DNA of 6,058 nucleotides, taken from the NCBI GenBank assembly GCA_030636465.1, contig DAOVWW010000106.1, positions 1 through 6,058 on the forward strand, written 5' to 3'. Origin of the DNA: Gammaproteobacteria bacterium (GTDB lineage Bacteria > Pseudomonadota > Gammaproteobacteria > BMS3Bbin11). Shown piece by piece: positions 1 through 6,027 of the stretch. Made by a program: the position numbers and the translations under genes. How positions within the stretch are numbered: the stretch's first letter is position 1; each line of letters opens with the position of its first letter. The notes below the pieces were generated by a model. The model had not been told where the DNA came from and made no database searches. It was given only the letters and a program-made list of their open reading frames with translations.

Positions 1-929
1 AAGTTACGGAATCGACTGAAACTGTTACAGAATTGCCGGTAGCCTCATGCCGAATAGAAGAAAATGAAAGGGATTTGTGCACCTATCTGAAGGCATTTCA
101 GGGCAGGATACTCGAAATTAGTTCTGGCGAAATTTATGCCTCTTTTGCAGGTACAGTATCGGCTTTTAATGCCGCATTAGGTCTTCAGGCACAGCTCCCG
201 CAGTACAATCTACGCATAGGTTTGCATCTTGGAGAAGTGCTTCAGCAACAGGACAAGTTTCTTGGCAGAGATGTAAACCTGGCTGCACGCTTACCAAAGC
301 TTGCGCGAGCTGGCGGCATTTGTCTCTCCCTGTCGGTATACCAATACCTCGCAGATGATGAAAAACAAATACTCGTTCCGATAGGTACCCATGTTTTAAA
401 AAATATTAATGTTGGCATCCCATTGTTTGCATATTTACCCGCTGGCCAGGCAAGTCGTTGTAAAAGACGTGAGCTAAAACGAAAACTCAGAGTGAAAATA
501 AAGAAACACAAATGGTTAGTCTGGTTAGCGTTTCTTGCTGCGGTCGTAGTAATATTTTCTCTTCCCCATATGATCGCCTCATCTGCTACTGAAAAAAAAA
601 TATTAAAGCTATACGTAGCAGAGTTTGAATTTTACTCTCCGCACGGAGAAAAGAAAAAATTTGTTCAAAGCATTGAGGTTGCAGTTCGGTCTCTGCTGTC
701 GGGCAGGCATCAGAGTGTTGATATTCATTTGCTGAAACAACGCGCTACTGCACAACTGGAGTTGCTGGTAAGTATAGAACATGCCGGCAATAGCATGCTG
801 GCAGGCTATGTCATCAAGGGTCTGCCACTGGGTAAAACATTAGCGTATGGTGGATTTGAAGAAGATGATAAAAATATATTTCAGCTGCAGGACCGTCTCT
901 CTGAGCAAGTATTGATGGCATTGCCTTAG
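1..929 (+). CDS. Membrane-anchored class III cyclase-like protein, 5' partial
   Basis: The frame is open from base 3 to the TAG at 927-929 and has no upstream stop, so the gene very likely begins left of the window. The TTG at 33 has no Shine-Dalgarno and is probably internal. Numbering residues from that TTG, 1-135 resemble the C-terminal two thirds of a class III adenylate/guanylate cyclase domain: GRILEISSGE (24-33), RIGLHLGEV (61-69), VNLAARL (81-87, with the transition-state Asn82 and Arg86 in place), GGICLS (94-99) and a closing LKNINVGIPLFAYLP. A basic stretch (about 142-160) precedes one transmembrane helix (about 161-178). About 115 residues follow, presumably periplasmic, with no domain I recognise. 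The usual Lys-x-x-Gly-Asp segment reads Glu-Ile-Ser-Ser-Gly, so the metal-binding Asp and the adenine-selecting Lys are missing. The N-terminal metal Asp, if any, lies outside the window. Catalysis is doubtful; a sensor or regulatory role is an inference. The domain assignment is fairly sure, the function is not. Confidence 0.75.
   Translation, partial: VTESTETVTELPVASCRIEENERDLCTYLKAFQGRILEISSGEIYASFAGTVSAFNAALGLQAQLPQYNLRIGLHLGEVLQQQDKFLGRDVNLAARLPKLARAGGICLSLSVYQYLADDEKQILVPIGTHVLKNINVGIPLFAYLPAGQASRCKRRELKRKLRVKIKKHKWLVWLAFLAAVVVIFSLPHMIASSATEKKILKLYVAEFEFYSPHGEKKKFVQSIEVAVRSLLSGRHQSVDIHLLKQRATAQLELLVSIEHAGNSMLAGYVIKGLPLGKTLAYGGFEEDDKNIFQLQDRLSEQVLMALP
926..929. repeat. Target-site duplication TTAG, left copy
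   Basis: TTAG abuts the left end of the palindromic element and recurs directly after its right end at 1089-1092. Its last three bases are the TAG stop of the cyclase-like gene, so the insertion left that reading frame unchanged. Four bases alone could match by chance; the exact abutment to both inverted ends is what supports the call. Confidence 0.65.
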
Positions 930-1088
930 GGAACCTCTGATCAATTCATGAACTCGTATCTTACGCCTAAAAATTTCATATTTTTCGTTGAAAAGCTTCG
1001 CAATAGCTAGCTATTACGTGCACTTTCCGCCTCAAATCTGATTTTTTTATATCGCAATCTACTTCGTCCAGAGTTAATCAGAGGTTCC
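930..1088. mobile_element. MITE-like palindromic element, 159 bp, with inverted ends
   Basis: The ends are perfect 12-bp inverted repeats: GGAACCTCTGAT at 930-941 and its complement at 1077-1088, extending imperfectly inward. The same TTAG tetranucleotide lies directly outside both ends (926-929 and 1089-1092), as expected of a target-site duplication. The element holds no credible ORF. The two halves are complementary along their whole length, at about 50 of 79 positions when aligned by eye with one 1-base gap, and they meet in a central palindrome. A non-coding length, inverted ends and a target duplication define a MITE. A 4-bp duplication fitting YTAR and ends starting GG are known for the IS5 group of the IS5 family, so mobilisation by such a transposase is an inference. 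No transposase is in the window. A weak outward promoter-like pair (TTGAAA 988-993, TATTAC 1012-1017, spacer 18) is visible but unproven. Confidence 0.75.
1002..1015. repeat. Central perfect palindrome of the element
   Basis: AATAGCTAGCTATT is its own reverse complement over 14 bases. Its axis lies within half a base of the geometric centre of the 159-bp element, so it forms the tip of the long hairpin that the two halves could make as single-stranded DNA or RNA. Confidence 0.8.
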
Positions 1089-1092
1089 TTAG
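1089..1092. repeat. Target-site duplication TTAG, right copy
   Basis: This is the second TTAG, directly outside the right inverted end. Joining the sequence across the duplication restores TTAGTAAG, in which the stop TAG would have been followed immediately by an in-frame TAA. That is a plausible uninterrupted 3' end for the upstream gene. Confidence 0.65.
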
Positions 1093-1149
1093 TAAGTTTA
1101 CTTGCTTCTGATCCTGTAAGGACTAAACTGAGATTTATCTGTTCTGGCG

Positions 1150-1154
1150 GGTGA
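1150..1154 (+). promoter_or_regulatory. Ribosome binding site deciding the ATG at 1162
   Basis: GGTGA, part of the extended Shine-Dalgarno consensus GGAGGTGA, ends seven bases before the ATG at 1162. In-frame TGA at 1129-1131 closes the frame upstream. The other nearby ATG, at 1157, is in a different frame. This favours 1162 as the start. Confidence 0.5.
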
Positions 1155-1161
1155 ATATGTT

Positions 1162-1530
1162 ATGACTCTTGAAAAAAGAAAGAGCACAAACCTGAAATGC
1201 TCTCTTGAAATACTGCACAAGGAACCTCTGCATGAACGCGTTCCAACACACGATGAAGATGGCAATGCGCTCGGAGATTTTATGATGCTGTTTCCCGGCC
1301 TGCGTGATCTTGCTGAGGCGGGCCTGCGTAGCAGGGTCGATATTCTTGTTGAAATACTTAGCCAGTATAGAGAAGTAGTATTTGTTGATCTGAACGTTCC
1401 GCTGAATTTACTCTGGGTTTCAATCAAGCATAAGCCCGGCCTGGTGCTGGAATTAAGCACTTACGTTAAATCACGGATTCCGGAAGCCAAGCTGGTGGGT
1501 GTGCCACCCGAGGCGATGGGGGTTAAGTAA
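1162..1530 (+). CDS. Conserved-looking hypothetical protein, 122 aa
   Basis: I do not recognise this protein. It has no signal peptide and no transmembrane helix, and is probably cytoplasmic. A short basic N-terminus (about 1-12) is followed by an acidic, His-containing stretch with HERVPTHDEDGNALGDFMMLFPGL at about residues 25-48, split here as HERVPTHDED and GNALGDFMMLFPGL. Next come a Leu/Ala-rich, probably helical segment (about 48-72) and a hydrophobic strand-like part around VVFVDLNVPLNLLWVSIKHK (about 73-92). The end contains Pro-Glu-Ala and Val-Pro-Pro-Glu-Ala turns. Start choice rests on the GGTGA upstream and an in-frame stop at 1129. The codons for Glu-Pro-Leu and the following residues coincide with a split copy of the left end of the neighbouring element. 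Without that element the gene would start 69 nt after the cyclase-like gene, suggesting a former operon. The coding call is fairly sure because the product looks like a folded protein, whereas the antisense frame does not. Confidence 0.7.
   Translation: MTLEKRKSTNLKCSLEILHKEPLHERVPTHDEDGNALGDFMMLFPGLRDLAEAGLRSRVDILVEILSQYREVVFVDLNVPLNLLWVSIKHKPGLVLELSTYVKSRIPEAKLVGVPPEAMGVK
1221..1241 (+). repeat. Split match to the element's left end, inside a CDS
   Basis: GGAACCTCTG at 1221-1230 is identical to 930-939. CATGAACGCGT at 1231-1241 matches CATGAACTCGT at 947-957 at 10 of 11 bases. The two blocks are adjacent here but are separated by seven bases (ATCAATT) in the element. Nothing similar continues beyond 1241. 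The match is directly visible; whether it reflects shared origin or chance is open. Confidence 0.45.
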
Positions 1531-1568
1531 ATCAGGCTTCGGTTTTAAATAGCTAAATTAAAAGCTTG

Positions 1569-2894
1569 TTACTTTTCCTTTCCCGGGTCTTCGTGAAATT
1601 TCTCCCTGTGTACATCTTTCATGAAATCCATAGCGAGATAACGATAAATTGAATGGGGGTTGATCAGCTTCGAAATACCCTCTGCGATCAATGCCGTAGC
1701 CATCAATGGCAGCAGTAAACTTTGATCAGCTGTCATTTCCATAATGATGACCACGGCGGTGATCGGAGTTTGCACGACACCGGTAAAATAGGCCACCATA
1801 CCAAGCAAAACGATTGCCGCTGCAGGTACTGTCGGGAACCATTCTGCAATGCCAGCTCCTAAGCCCGCACCAACAGATAATGAAGGGGCAAAAATACCGC
1901 CGGGTATACCACTCCAGTAAGAGATAACTGTTGCAGAGAGTTTCATCAAAGCATAAGTGAAACCGTTGCTTTCGCCGCCATTTATAAGATGCTGCGCCTC
2001 CTCATAACCGGTGCCATAAGTCAGGCCACCAGAAGCCAGACCGATGGCAGCAAGTGAGAGTCCACAGATTACCGCAAGTAGATAAGGGCGGGTGTTGCGA
2101 AAGCCGGTTAATTTGCGGGCGCCCTTTAGCAGTACAGCGCCGAACAGGCCACCAGCAAGTCCGCCTATAATGCCACAGACGATAACGACCCCTACGGCCT
2201 GTGATAATTCAAGTTTGGCTGTTACCGTACCAAAATAGTTGTAGTTGCCCTGAATCGCCAGGGCGGTCATGCCGGCGATAATAACGGCGGTAAGAATTGT
2301 GCCACTAGTGTTTTTCTCATAGCTGCGGCGAACTTCTTCTATAACAAAAACGATTCCAGCCAGAGGTGTGTTGAAGGCGGCTGCAAGACCGGCTGCTGAG
2401 CCCGCAATAATGAGCCCGCGACCGATATCATGTAGTGGAAAGCGCGCAAAACGTGATACGGCATAGGCGATAGCCGCAGCGATATGAACTGTTGGGCCTT
2501 CTCTACCGATAGAGGCACCTGACAATATGCCCAGCATTACCAGCAGCCCCTTGCTGATGGCGATGCGTAGAGACAGGATTTTTCTTTTGTCCGAATCATG
2601 TTTCATCTGCAGAGAGGCAATAACCTGGGGTATGCCGCTACCTTTGGCTGCCGGGACAAAACGGCGTGTGATCCAGGTGATGAGTACCAGTCCCATGGGA
2701 GTTAAAACGACAGGGATGTAAGGGCTGGTCTCTAGAACTTGGGAAAAAATTTGGCCTGCATGATCACTGCCTATGGCAAGTGCCGTCGCTGCCAGTCCAA
2801 CCAGGACGGCACCGAACCAGAAAACCAGTCGTGTCCGCCACACTCGGCTGGATGTTAGCTGGCGCCGGGTTCTGCGAAAACGGGCTTTAGGCAT
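1569..2894 (-). CDS. clcA: CLC-family chloride/proton antiporter, ClcA-like
   Basis: This is an inner-membrane protein of 441 aa that by homology exchanges about two chloride ions for one proton. It is nearly all hydrophobic helices after a basic N-terminus (residues 1-22). The CLC signatures occur in order: GSGIP (85-89, Ser86 coordinating the central anion), GREGP (130-134, gating Glu132), AFNTPLAGIVFVIEE (173-187, where Glu187 matches the internal proton glutamate, E203 of E. coli ClcA), GGIFAP (332-337, Phe335) and a Tyr in PHSIYRY (Tyr417, matching the anion-coordinating Tyr445). Keeping both glutamates points to an exchanger rather than a channel. There are no C-terminal CBS domains, as in short prokaryotic CLCs. 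The ATG lies 14 nt after the algC stop, so the gene is probably the last of the coaBC operon. AAGCAG precedes the ATG by only two bases, which is close for a Shine-Dalgarno. Family certain; ion preference inferred. Confidence 0.93.
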   Translation of the reverse strand: MPKARFRRTRRQLTSSRVWRTRLVFWFGAVLVGLAATALAIGSDHAGQIFSQVLETSPYIPVVLTPMGLVLITWITRRFVPAAKGSGIPQVIASLQMKHDSDKRKILSLRIAISKGLLVMLGILSGASIGREGPTVHIAAAIAYAVSRFARFPLHDIGRGLIIAGSAAGLAAAFNTPLAGIVFVIEEVRRSYEKNTSGTILTAVIIAGMTALAIQGNYNYFGTVTAKLELSQAVGVVIVCGIIGGLAGGLFGAVLLKGARKLTGFRNTRPYLLAVICGLSLAAIGLASGGLTYGTGYEEAQHLINGGESNGFTYALMKLSATVISYWSGIPGGIFAPSLSVGAGLGAGIAEWFPTVPAAAIVLLGMVAYFTGVVQTPITAVVIIMEMTADQSLLLPLMATALIAEGISKLINPHSIYRYLAMDFMKDVHREKFHEDPGKEK

Positions 2895-2908
2895 GACTGC
2901 TTATTTCA

Positions 2909-4297
2909 TCAAAAGGGGAGGTCAAGGCCGGGGCGAGTGTCGTTGATCAGGTTTCGAAACCGAGCCATGATTAACTCAAGATTTTCCTCATTGTCAGCTT
3001 CAAATCTTAATACAAGTTTGGGAGTAGTATTCGAGGCTCGTACCAGCCCAAAGCCATTTTCAAAATCTACCCTGAGGCCATCAATCTTCTGGACTTTTGC
3101 ATCCGCAAAATCTGCATTGGCTAGTAATTCATCAATGAGTTTGTAATGTTCACCTTCTTCCATGGTGAGTCCGAGTTCTGGTGTATTCACCGTATCAGGA
3201 AGAGCATCAAAGATTGCAGTGGCATCTCGTTTATCATTGGCGAGGATGTGCAGCAAGCGTACCGCAGCATACAGACCATCATCGAAGCCATACCAGTGGT
3301 CATTGAAAAAGACATGGCCGGACATTTCTCCTGCCAGCTCAGCGCCGGTTTCCCGCAGTCTTGCCTTGATAAATGAGTGCCCTGTTTTCCACATTTCTGG
3401 TTTGCCACCAGCACGCTTAATTTCAGCTTCAACAGTTTGTGAGCATTTGACGTCATAAATAATATGAGCGCCGGGAGTTTGCTTTAGAATATCCTGAGCA
3501 AACAGGATCAACTGGCGATCCGGCCAGATGATTTTCCCATCAGGTGTGACGACACCCAGTCTGTCACCATCACCATCAAAGGCCAGGCCGATGTCTGCAC
3601 CGGTCTCATGCATGGTTTTTATCAGATCAACGAGGGTGTCAGGCTGACTGGGGTCAGGGTGATGATTGGGAAAATTACCATCAGTCTCACAAAAGAGCGG
3701 GGTAATTTTGCAACCCAGTTCAGCAAGTAATTGCGGTGCGATTTCGCTGGCCACGCCATTGCCGCAATCGACTACTGCATGCAATTCTCGAGAAAACCTG
3801 CCTTCTGAAACGATGCGTTGGCTGTAGGCTGATAAAACGTCTGCATTTTCAATCTGCCCCTGGCCATTGGAGAATTCTTTATTAAGAATCCGCTGTTTTA
3901 ATTCCTGAATGCGCTCACCAGCAAGGGTTTCACCTGCCATGACCATTTTTAGTCCATTATATTCAGGCGGGTTGTGGCTGCCGGTAATCATGATGCCGGT
4001 GCCGGTATTAAGATGATAGGTGGCAAAGTACAGTACCGGGGTGGGAACCATGCCGATGTCGATAACATTGCAGCCGCTGGAGCGCAGCCCCTCTGACAGC
4101 GCCGCACTGAGATCCGGGCCGGACAATCGCCCATCCCTGGCAATGATTACCGTATCGACATTTCTATCAAGTGCCTCACTGCCAAAGGCCTGGCCGATTT
4201 GACGAGTGATATCATTTGTTAATGATTTATTTACAATGCCACGAATATCGTAGGCTTTGAAGATTTCATGTGGAAAGTCATTGCTAATGCTATTCAT
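2909..4297 (-). CDS. algC: Phosphomannomutase/phosphoglucomutase
   Basis: This cytoplasmic alpha-D-phosphohexomutase interconverts mannose or glucose 6-phosphate and 1-phosphate, feeding GDP-mannose and UDP-glucose pathways for LPS and exopolysaccharide. At 462 aa it is nearly the length of P. aeruginosa AlgC (463). The four active-site segments are intact: TGSHNP (105-110) with the phosphorylated Ser107; the magnesium loop DGDGDR (241-246); the sugar-specificity loop GEMSGH (323-328); and the phosphate-binding RASNTT (420-425). The N-terminal FKAYDIRG (13-20) is typical of the dual-specificity PMM/PGM group. The ATG is preceded by AAGCAG at a spacing of five bases, a one-mismatch Shine-Dalgarno. 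It follows dut after 70 nt and precedes clcA by 14 nt. The coaBC-dut-algC order is known from pseudomonads. Preference for mannose or glucose cannot be read from the sequence; manB or pgm would be alternative symbols. Confidence 0.94.
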   Translation of the reverse strand: MNSISNDFPHEIFKAYDIRGIVNKSLTNDITRQIGQAFGSEALDRNVDTVIIARDGRLSGPDLSAALSEGLRSSGCNVIDIGMVPTPVLYFATYHLNTGTGIMITGSHNPPEYNGLKMVMAGETLAGERIQELKQRILNKEFSNGQGQIENADVLSAYSQRIVSEGRFSRELHAVVDCGNGVASEIAPQLLAELGCKITPLFCETDGNFPNHHPDPSQPDTLVDLIKTMHETGADIGLAFDGDGDRLGVVTPDGKIIWPDRQLILFAQDILKQTPGAHIIYDVKCSQTVEAEIKRAGGKPEMWKTGHSFIKARLRETGAELAGEMSGHVFFNDHWYGFDDGLYAAVRLLHILANDKRDATAIFDALPDTVNTPELGLTMEEGEHYKLIDELLANADFADAKVQKIDGLRVDFENGFGLVRASNTTPKLVLRFEADNEENLELIMARFRNLINDTRPGLDLPF

Positions 4298-4355
4298 AGG
4301 TTCTGCTTATCAGTTTTTCAGATGTTGTGGGTGTTATAGCCGGTAGTGTTAGGTA

Positions 4356-4377
4356 CTTAGTGGGTATTTAGTGGGTA
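4356..4377 (-). repeat. 11-bp tandem duplication over the dut stop codon
   Basis: Two adjacent 11-base units, 4356-4366 and 4367-4377, differ at one base. On the coding strand they read TACCCACTAAA then TACCCACTAAG. The upstream unit supplies the last codons of dut and its TAA stop, and the second unit lies just downstream. It looks like a replication-slippage duplication with no effect on the protein, because the first TAA is used. Confidence 0.7.
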
Positions 4378-4823
4378 CCAGTATGTCCGAAACCACCGGC
4401 GCCACGTTCAGATTGATCAAATTCTTCTACGATCTCGTAGCTGGCCTGTACCACCGGGACGATAATCATCTGGCAGATGCGCTCGCCGGGTTTGACAGTA
4501 AATTCTGTGTCGCCACGATTCCAGCAGGATACTTTTAATTCACCCTGGTAGTCTGAATCAATCAGACCGACTAGATTGCCGAGGACGATTCCATGTTTGT
4601 GGCCGAGTCCTGAGCGGGGCAGCAGCATAGCGGCAAAGTCTGGATCGGCTATATGAATCGCGATGCCAGTTCCAATAAGGTGGGTTTCTCCGGGCTTAAT
4701 CAGTAGCTCTTTATCGAGGCAGGCACGCAGGTCTACACCAGCAGAGCCATCCGTTGCATGTTCTGGCAAAGGGATTTGCTGGCCAATTTTGGGATCAAGT
4801 ATCTTTAGTTGGATGTGTTTCAT
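4368..4823 (-). CDS. dut: dUTP diphosphatase (dUTPase)
   Basis: This homotrimeric cytoplasmic enzyme hydrolyses dUTP to dUMP and pyrophosphate, keeping uracil out of DNA and supplying dUMP to thymidylate synthase. It has 151 aa, the same length class as E. coli Dut. All five conserved motifs are present: AGVDLRA (28-34), PRSGLG (69-74), [11 protein letters not shown] (86-96) with the catalytic-water Asp89 and uracil-binding Tyr92, PGERICQMI (112-120), and the C-terminal arm [11 protein letters not shown] (139-149) with Arg140 and the stacking Phe145. The start is fixed by alignment to the E. coli N-terminus (MKKIDVKILDP versus [11 protein letters not shown]). The first 29 nt overlap the end of coaBC in another frame. 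No good Shine-Dalgarno stands at the normal distance (AAGGA is about 17 nt before the ATG), so translation is probably coupled to coaBC. Confidence 0.97.
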   Translation of the reverse strand: MKHIQLKILDPKIGQQIPLPEHATDGSAGVDLRACLDKELLIKPGETHLIGTGIAIHIADPDFAAMLLPRSGLGHKHGIVLGNLVGLIDSDYQGELKVSCWNRGDTEFTVKPGERICQMIIVPVVQASYEIVEEFDQSERGAGGFGHTGTH

Positions 4824-6012
4824 AGTAGCGTCTGACGATTTCCTTAGTTAATTTATGGGCCAGTATCGATTTGCTGCAGCGGCCGAGGTGGGTAATGCCG
4901 TTGCTGTCTATCAGGCTTAATTCATTCGATTCGGAATTGAATGCGCTATTGTCACCGCTGACAGGGTTTGCTGCAATCAAATCTATTTTCTTTGCAGCCA
5001 GCTTTTCTTTTGCATGATCAATGAGGTTTTCAGTTTCAGCGGCAAAGCCGACGGTGAAAGGCGGCTTCTCGAGTGCGGCGACCATGGCCAGGATGTCGGG
5101 ATTGCGTACCAGTTTCAGAGTAAGAGTTTCAGCTGTCTTTTTTATCTTCTGCTCGGTGCTGCTGACGGGACGATAATCGGCTACCGCTGCGACAGCGACA
5201 AAAATATCGCAGCCAGTAATATTTTCCATTACCGCATCAGACATTTCCTGCGCACTGGTGATATGAATACATGGAACACTGCGTGGAGGATGTAAAGCCG
5301 TTGGTCCTGAAATTAGTGTAACGTTGGCACCCGCATCATGCAGGGCGCCTGCCAGGGCATAACCCATCTTGCCGGAACTGTGATTGGTCAATCCCCGTAC
5401 GGGGTCGATAGCTTCCCAGGTAGGGCCGGCGGTGACGATGACCCGTTTTCCCTTAAGTGACTGAGCCTGGAACTGCTGTAGTACATATTCAGATATTTCG
5501 TCTGCCTCCAGCATGCGGCCCGGGCCAGTTTCACCACAGGCCTGATCTCCGCTGGCAGGACCAAGAATTAATACATCACGAGCGCGCAGCAGCTTAATGT
5601 TTTCCTGTGTAGCAACATCCCGCCACATGACATTATTCATCGCTGGAGCAATCATTAATGATGCGTCACTGGCCAACCCCGTAGTGGTCAGCAGGTTATC
5701 TGCCTCCCCATGAGCGAGTTTGGATATGGTTTGTGCGCTGGCAGGGGCAATAAGAATTCTGTCAGCCCAGCGTGCAAGTTCAATATGTCCCATCGCATCT
5801 TCGTTTTCAGCGGCAAATAAATCGCTGTGTACAGGGTGACCGCTCAATGCCTGCAATGTAAGTGGAGTAATAAATTGTGTCGCAGCAGCAGTCATGATGA
5901 CTCGAACTTCGGCGCCTAAGCGCATAAGCTCGCGGCATAGCACAGCGCTTTTATAGGCTGCAATGCCACCGGTAATGCCGAGGAGTATCTTTTTGCCTGC
6001 AAGTTCTTTCAT
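4795..6012 (-). CDS. coaBC: Phosphopantothenoylcysteine synthetase/decarboxylase (Dfp)
   Basis: This is the bifunctional coenzyme A enzyme. The C-terminal CoaB half joins 4'-phosphopantothenate to cysteine using CTP. The N-terminal CoaC flavoprotein half decarboxylates the product to 4'-phosphopantetheine. It has 405 aa, the usual length. CoaC half (about 1-188): the FMN loop [11 protein letters not shown] (12-22), [10 protein letters not shown] with catalytic His76, PAMNNVMW (123-130) and the flap [10 protein letters not shown] (158-167) with Cys159. CoaB half (about 189-405): [14 protein letters not shown] (194-207), NHSSGKMG (210-217, Asn210), AAVADYRP (275-282, Asp279), KIKK (Lys289), GFAAET (322-327) and AANP (347-350). 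These residues fall on nearly the same numbers as in the E. coli enzyme. It is the first gene of the minus-strand cluster and overlaps dut by 29 nt. The ATG fits family N-termini ([12 protein letters not shown]) although no Shine-Dalgarno is visible. Confidence 0.97.
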   Translation of the reverse strand: MKELAGKKILLGITGGIAAYKSAVLCRELMRLGAEVRVIMTAAATQFITPLTLQALSGHPVHSDLFAAENEDAMGHIELARWADRILIAPASAQTISKLAHGEADNLLTTTGLASDASLMIAPAMNNVMWRDVATQENIKLLRARDVLILGPASGDQACGETGPGRMLEADEISEYVLQQFQAQSLKGKRVIVTAGPTWEAIDPVRGLTNHSSGKMGYALAGALHDAGANVTLISGPTALHPPRSVPCIHITSAQEMSDAVMENITGCDIFVAVAAVADYRPVSSTEQKIKKTAETLTLKLVRNPDILAMVAALEKPPFTVGFAAETENLIDHAKEKLAAKKIDLIAANPVSGDNSAFNSESNELSLIDSNGITHLGRCSKSILAHKLTKEIVRRYYETHPTKDT

Positions 6013-6014
6013 GG

Positions 6015-6027
6015 CGCTATTTTAGCG
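6015..6027 (-). promoter_or_regulatory. Small hairpin and possible -10 just before coaBC
   Basis: On the coding strand CGCTA-AAA-TAGCG forms a five-pair stem with a three-base loop, ending two bases before the coaBC ATG. It contains TAAAAT, a five-of-six match to a -10 box, but no convincing -35 lies upstream. Transcription from it would start about at the ATG, giving a leaderless message. It could instead simply occlude the initiation region. The real promoter may lie beyond the right edge. Confidence 0.25.

Noticed and set aside
33..35. TTG as the true start of the cyclase-like gene
   Set aside because: The frame is open to the left edge, no ribosome site precedes the TTG, and the N-terminal third of a cyclase domain would be missing.
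242..511. Minus-strand open frame of 89 codons
   Set aside because: It lies wholly within the cyclase-like domain on the other strand, whose motifs are clear.
1102..1129. Promoter-like TTGCTT and TAAACT before the small unknown gene
   Set aside because: The hexamers match consensus at only three and four of six positions, which is expected by chance in this AT-rich stretch.
1098..1460. Minus-strand open frame of 120 codons opposite the small plus-strand gene
   Set aside because: Its product is rich in Ser, Arg and Thr with no recognisable pattern, typical of an antisense shadow. The plus-strand frame has a ribosome site and a protein-like composition.
1531..1568. Possible bidirectional terminator between the convergent genes, with TTTTAA and TTAAAA arms
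   Set aside because: The stem would be six A/T pairs with a nine-base loop and no GC-rich part or proper T-tract, too weak to call.
3146..3458. Several open frames on both strands within algC
   Set aside because: They are shadows of algC; the minus frame containing all four phosphohexomutase motifs is the real one.
4298..4367. Possible internal promoter before algC, with TATAAC on the coding strand
   Set aside because: No acceptable -35 hexamer lies 16-18 bases upstream, and genes on both sides are consistent with one operon.
5014..5295. Plus-strand open frame of 93 codons
   Set aside because: It is antisense to the CoaB half of coaBC, with no family resemblance.
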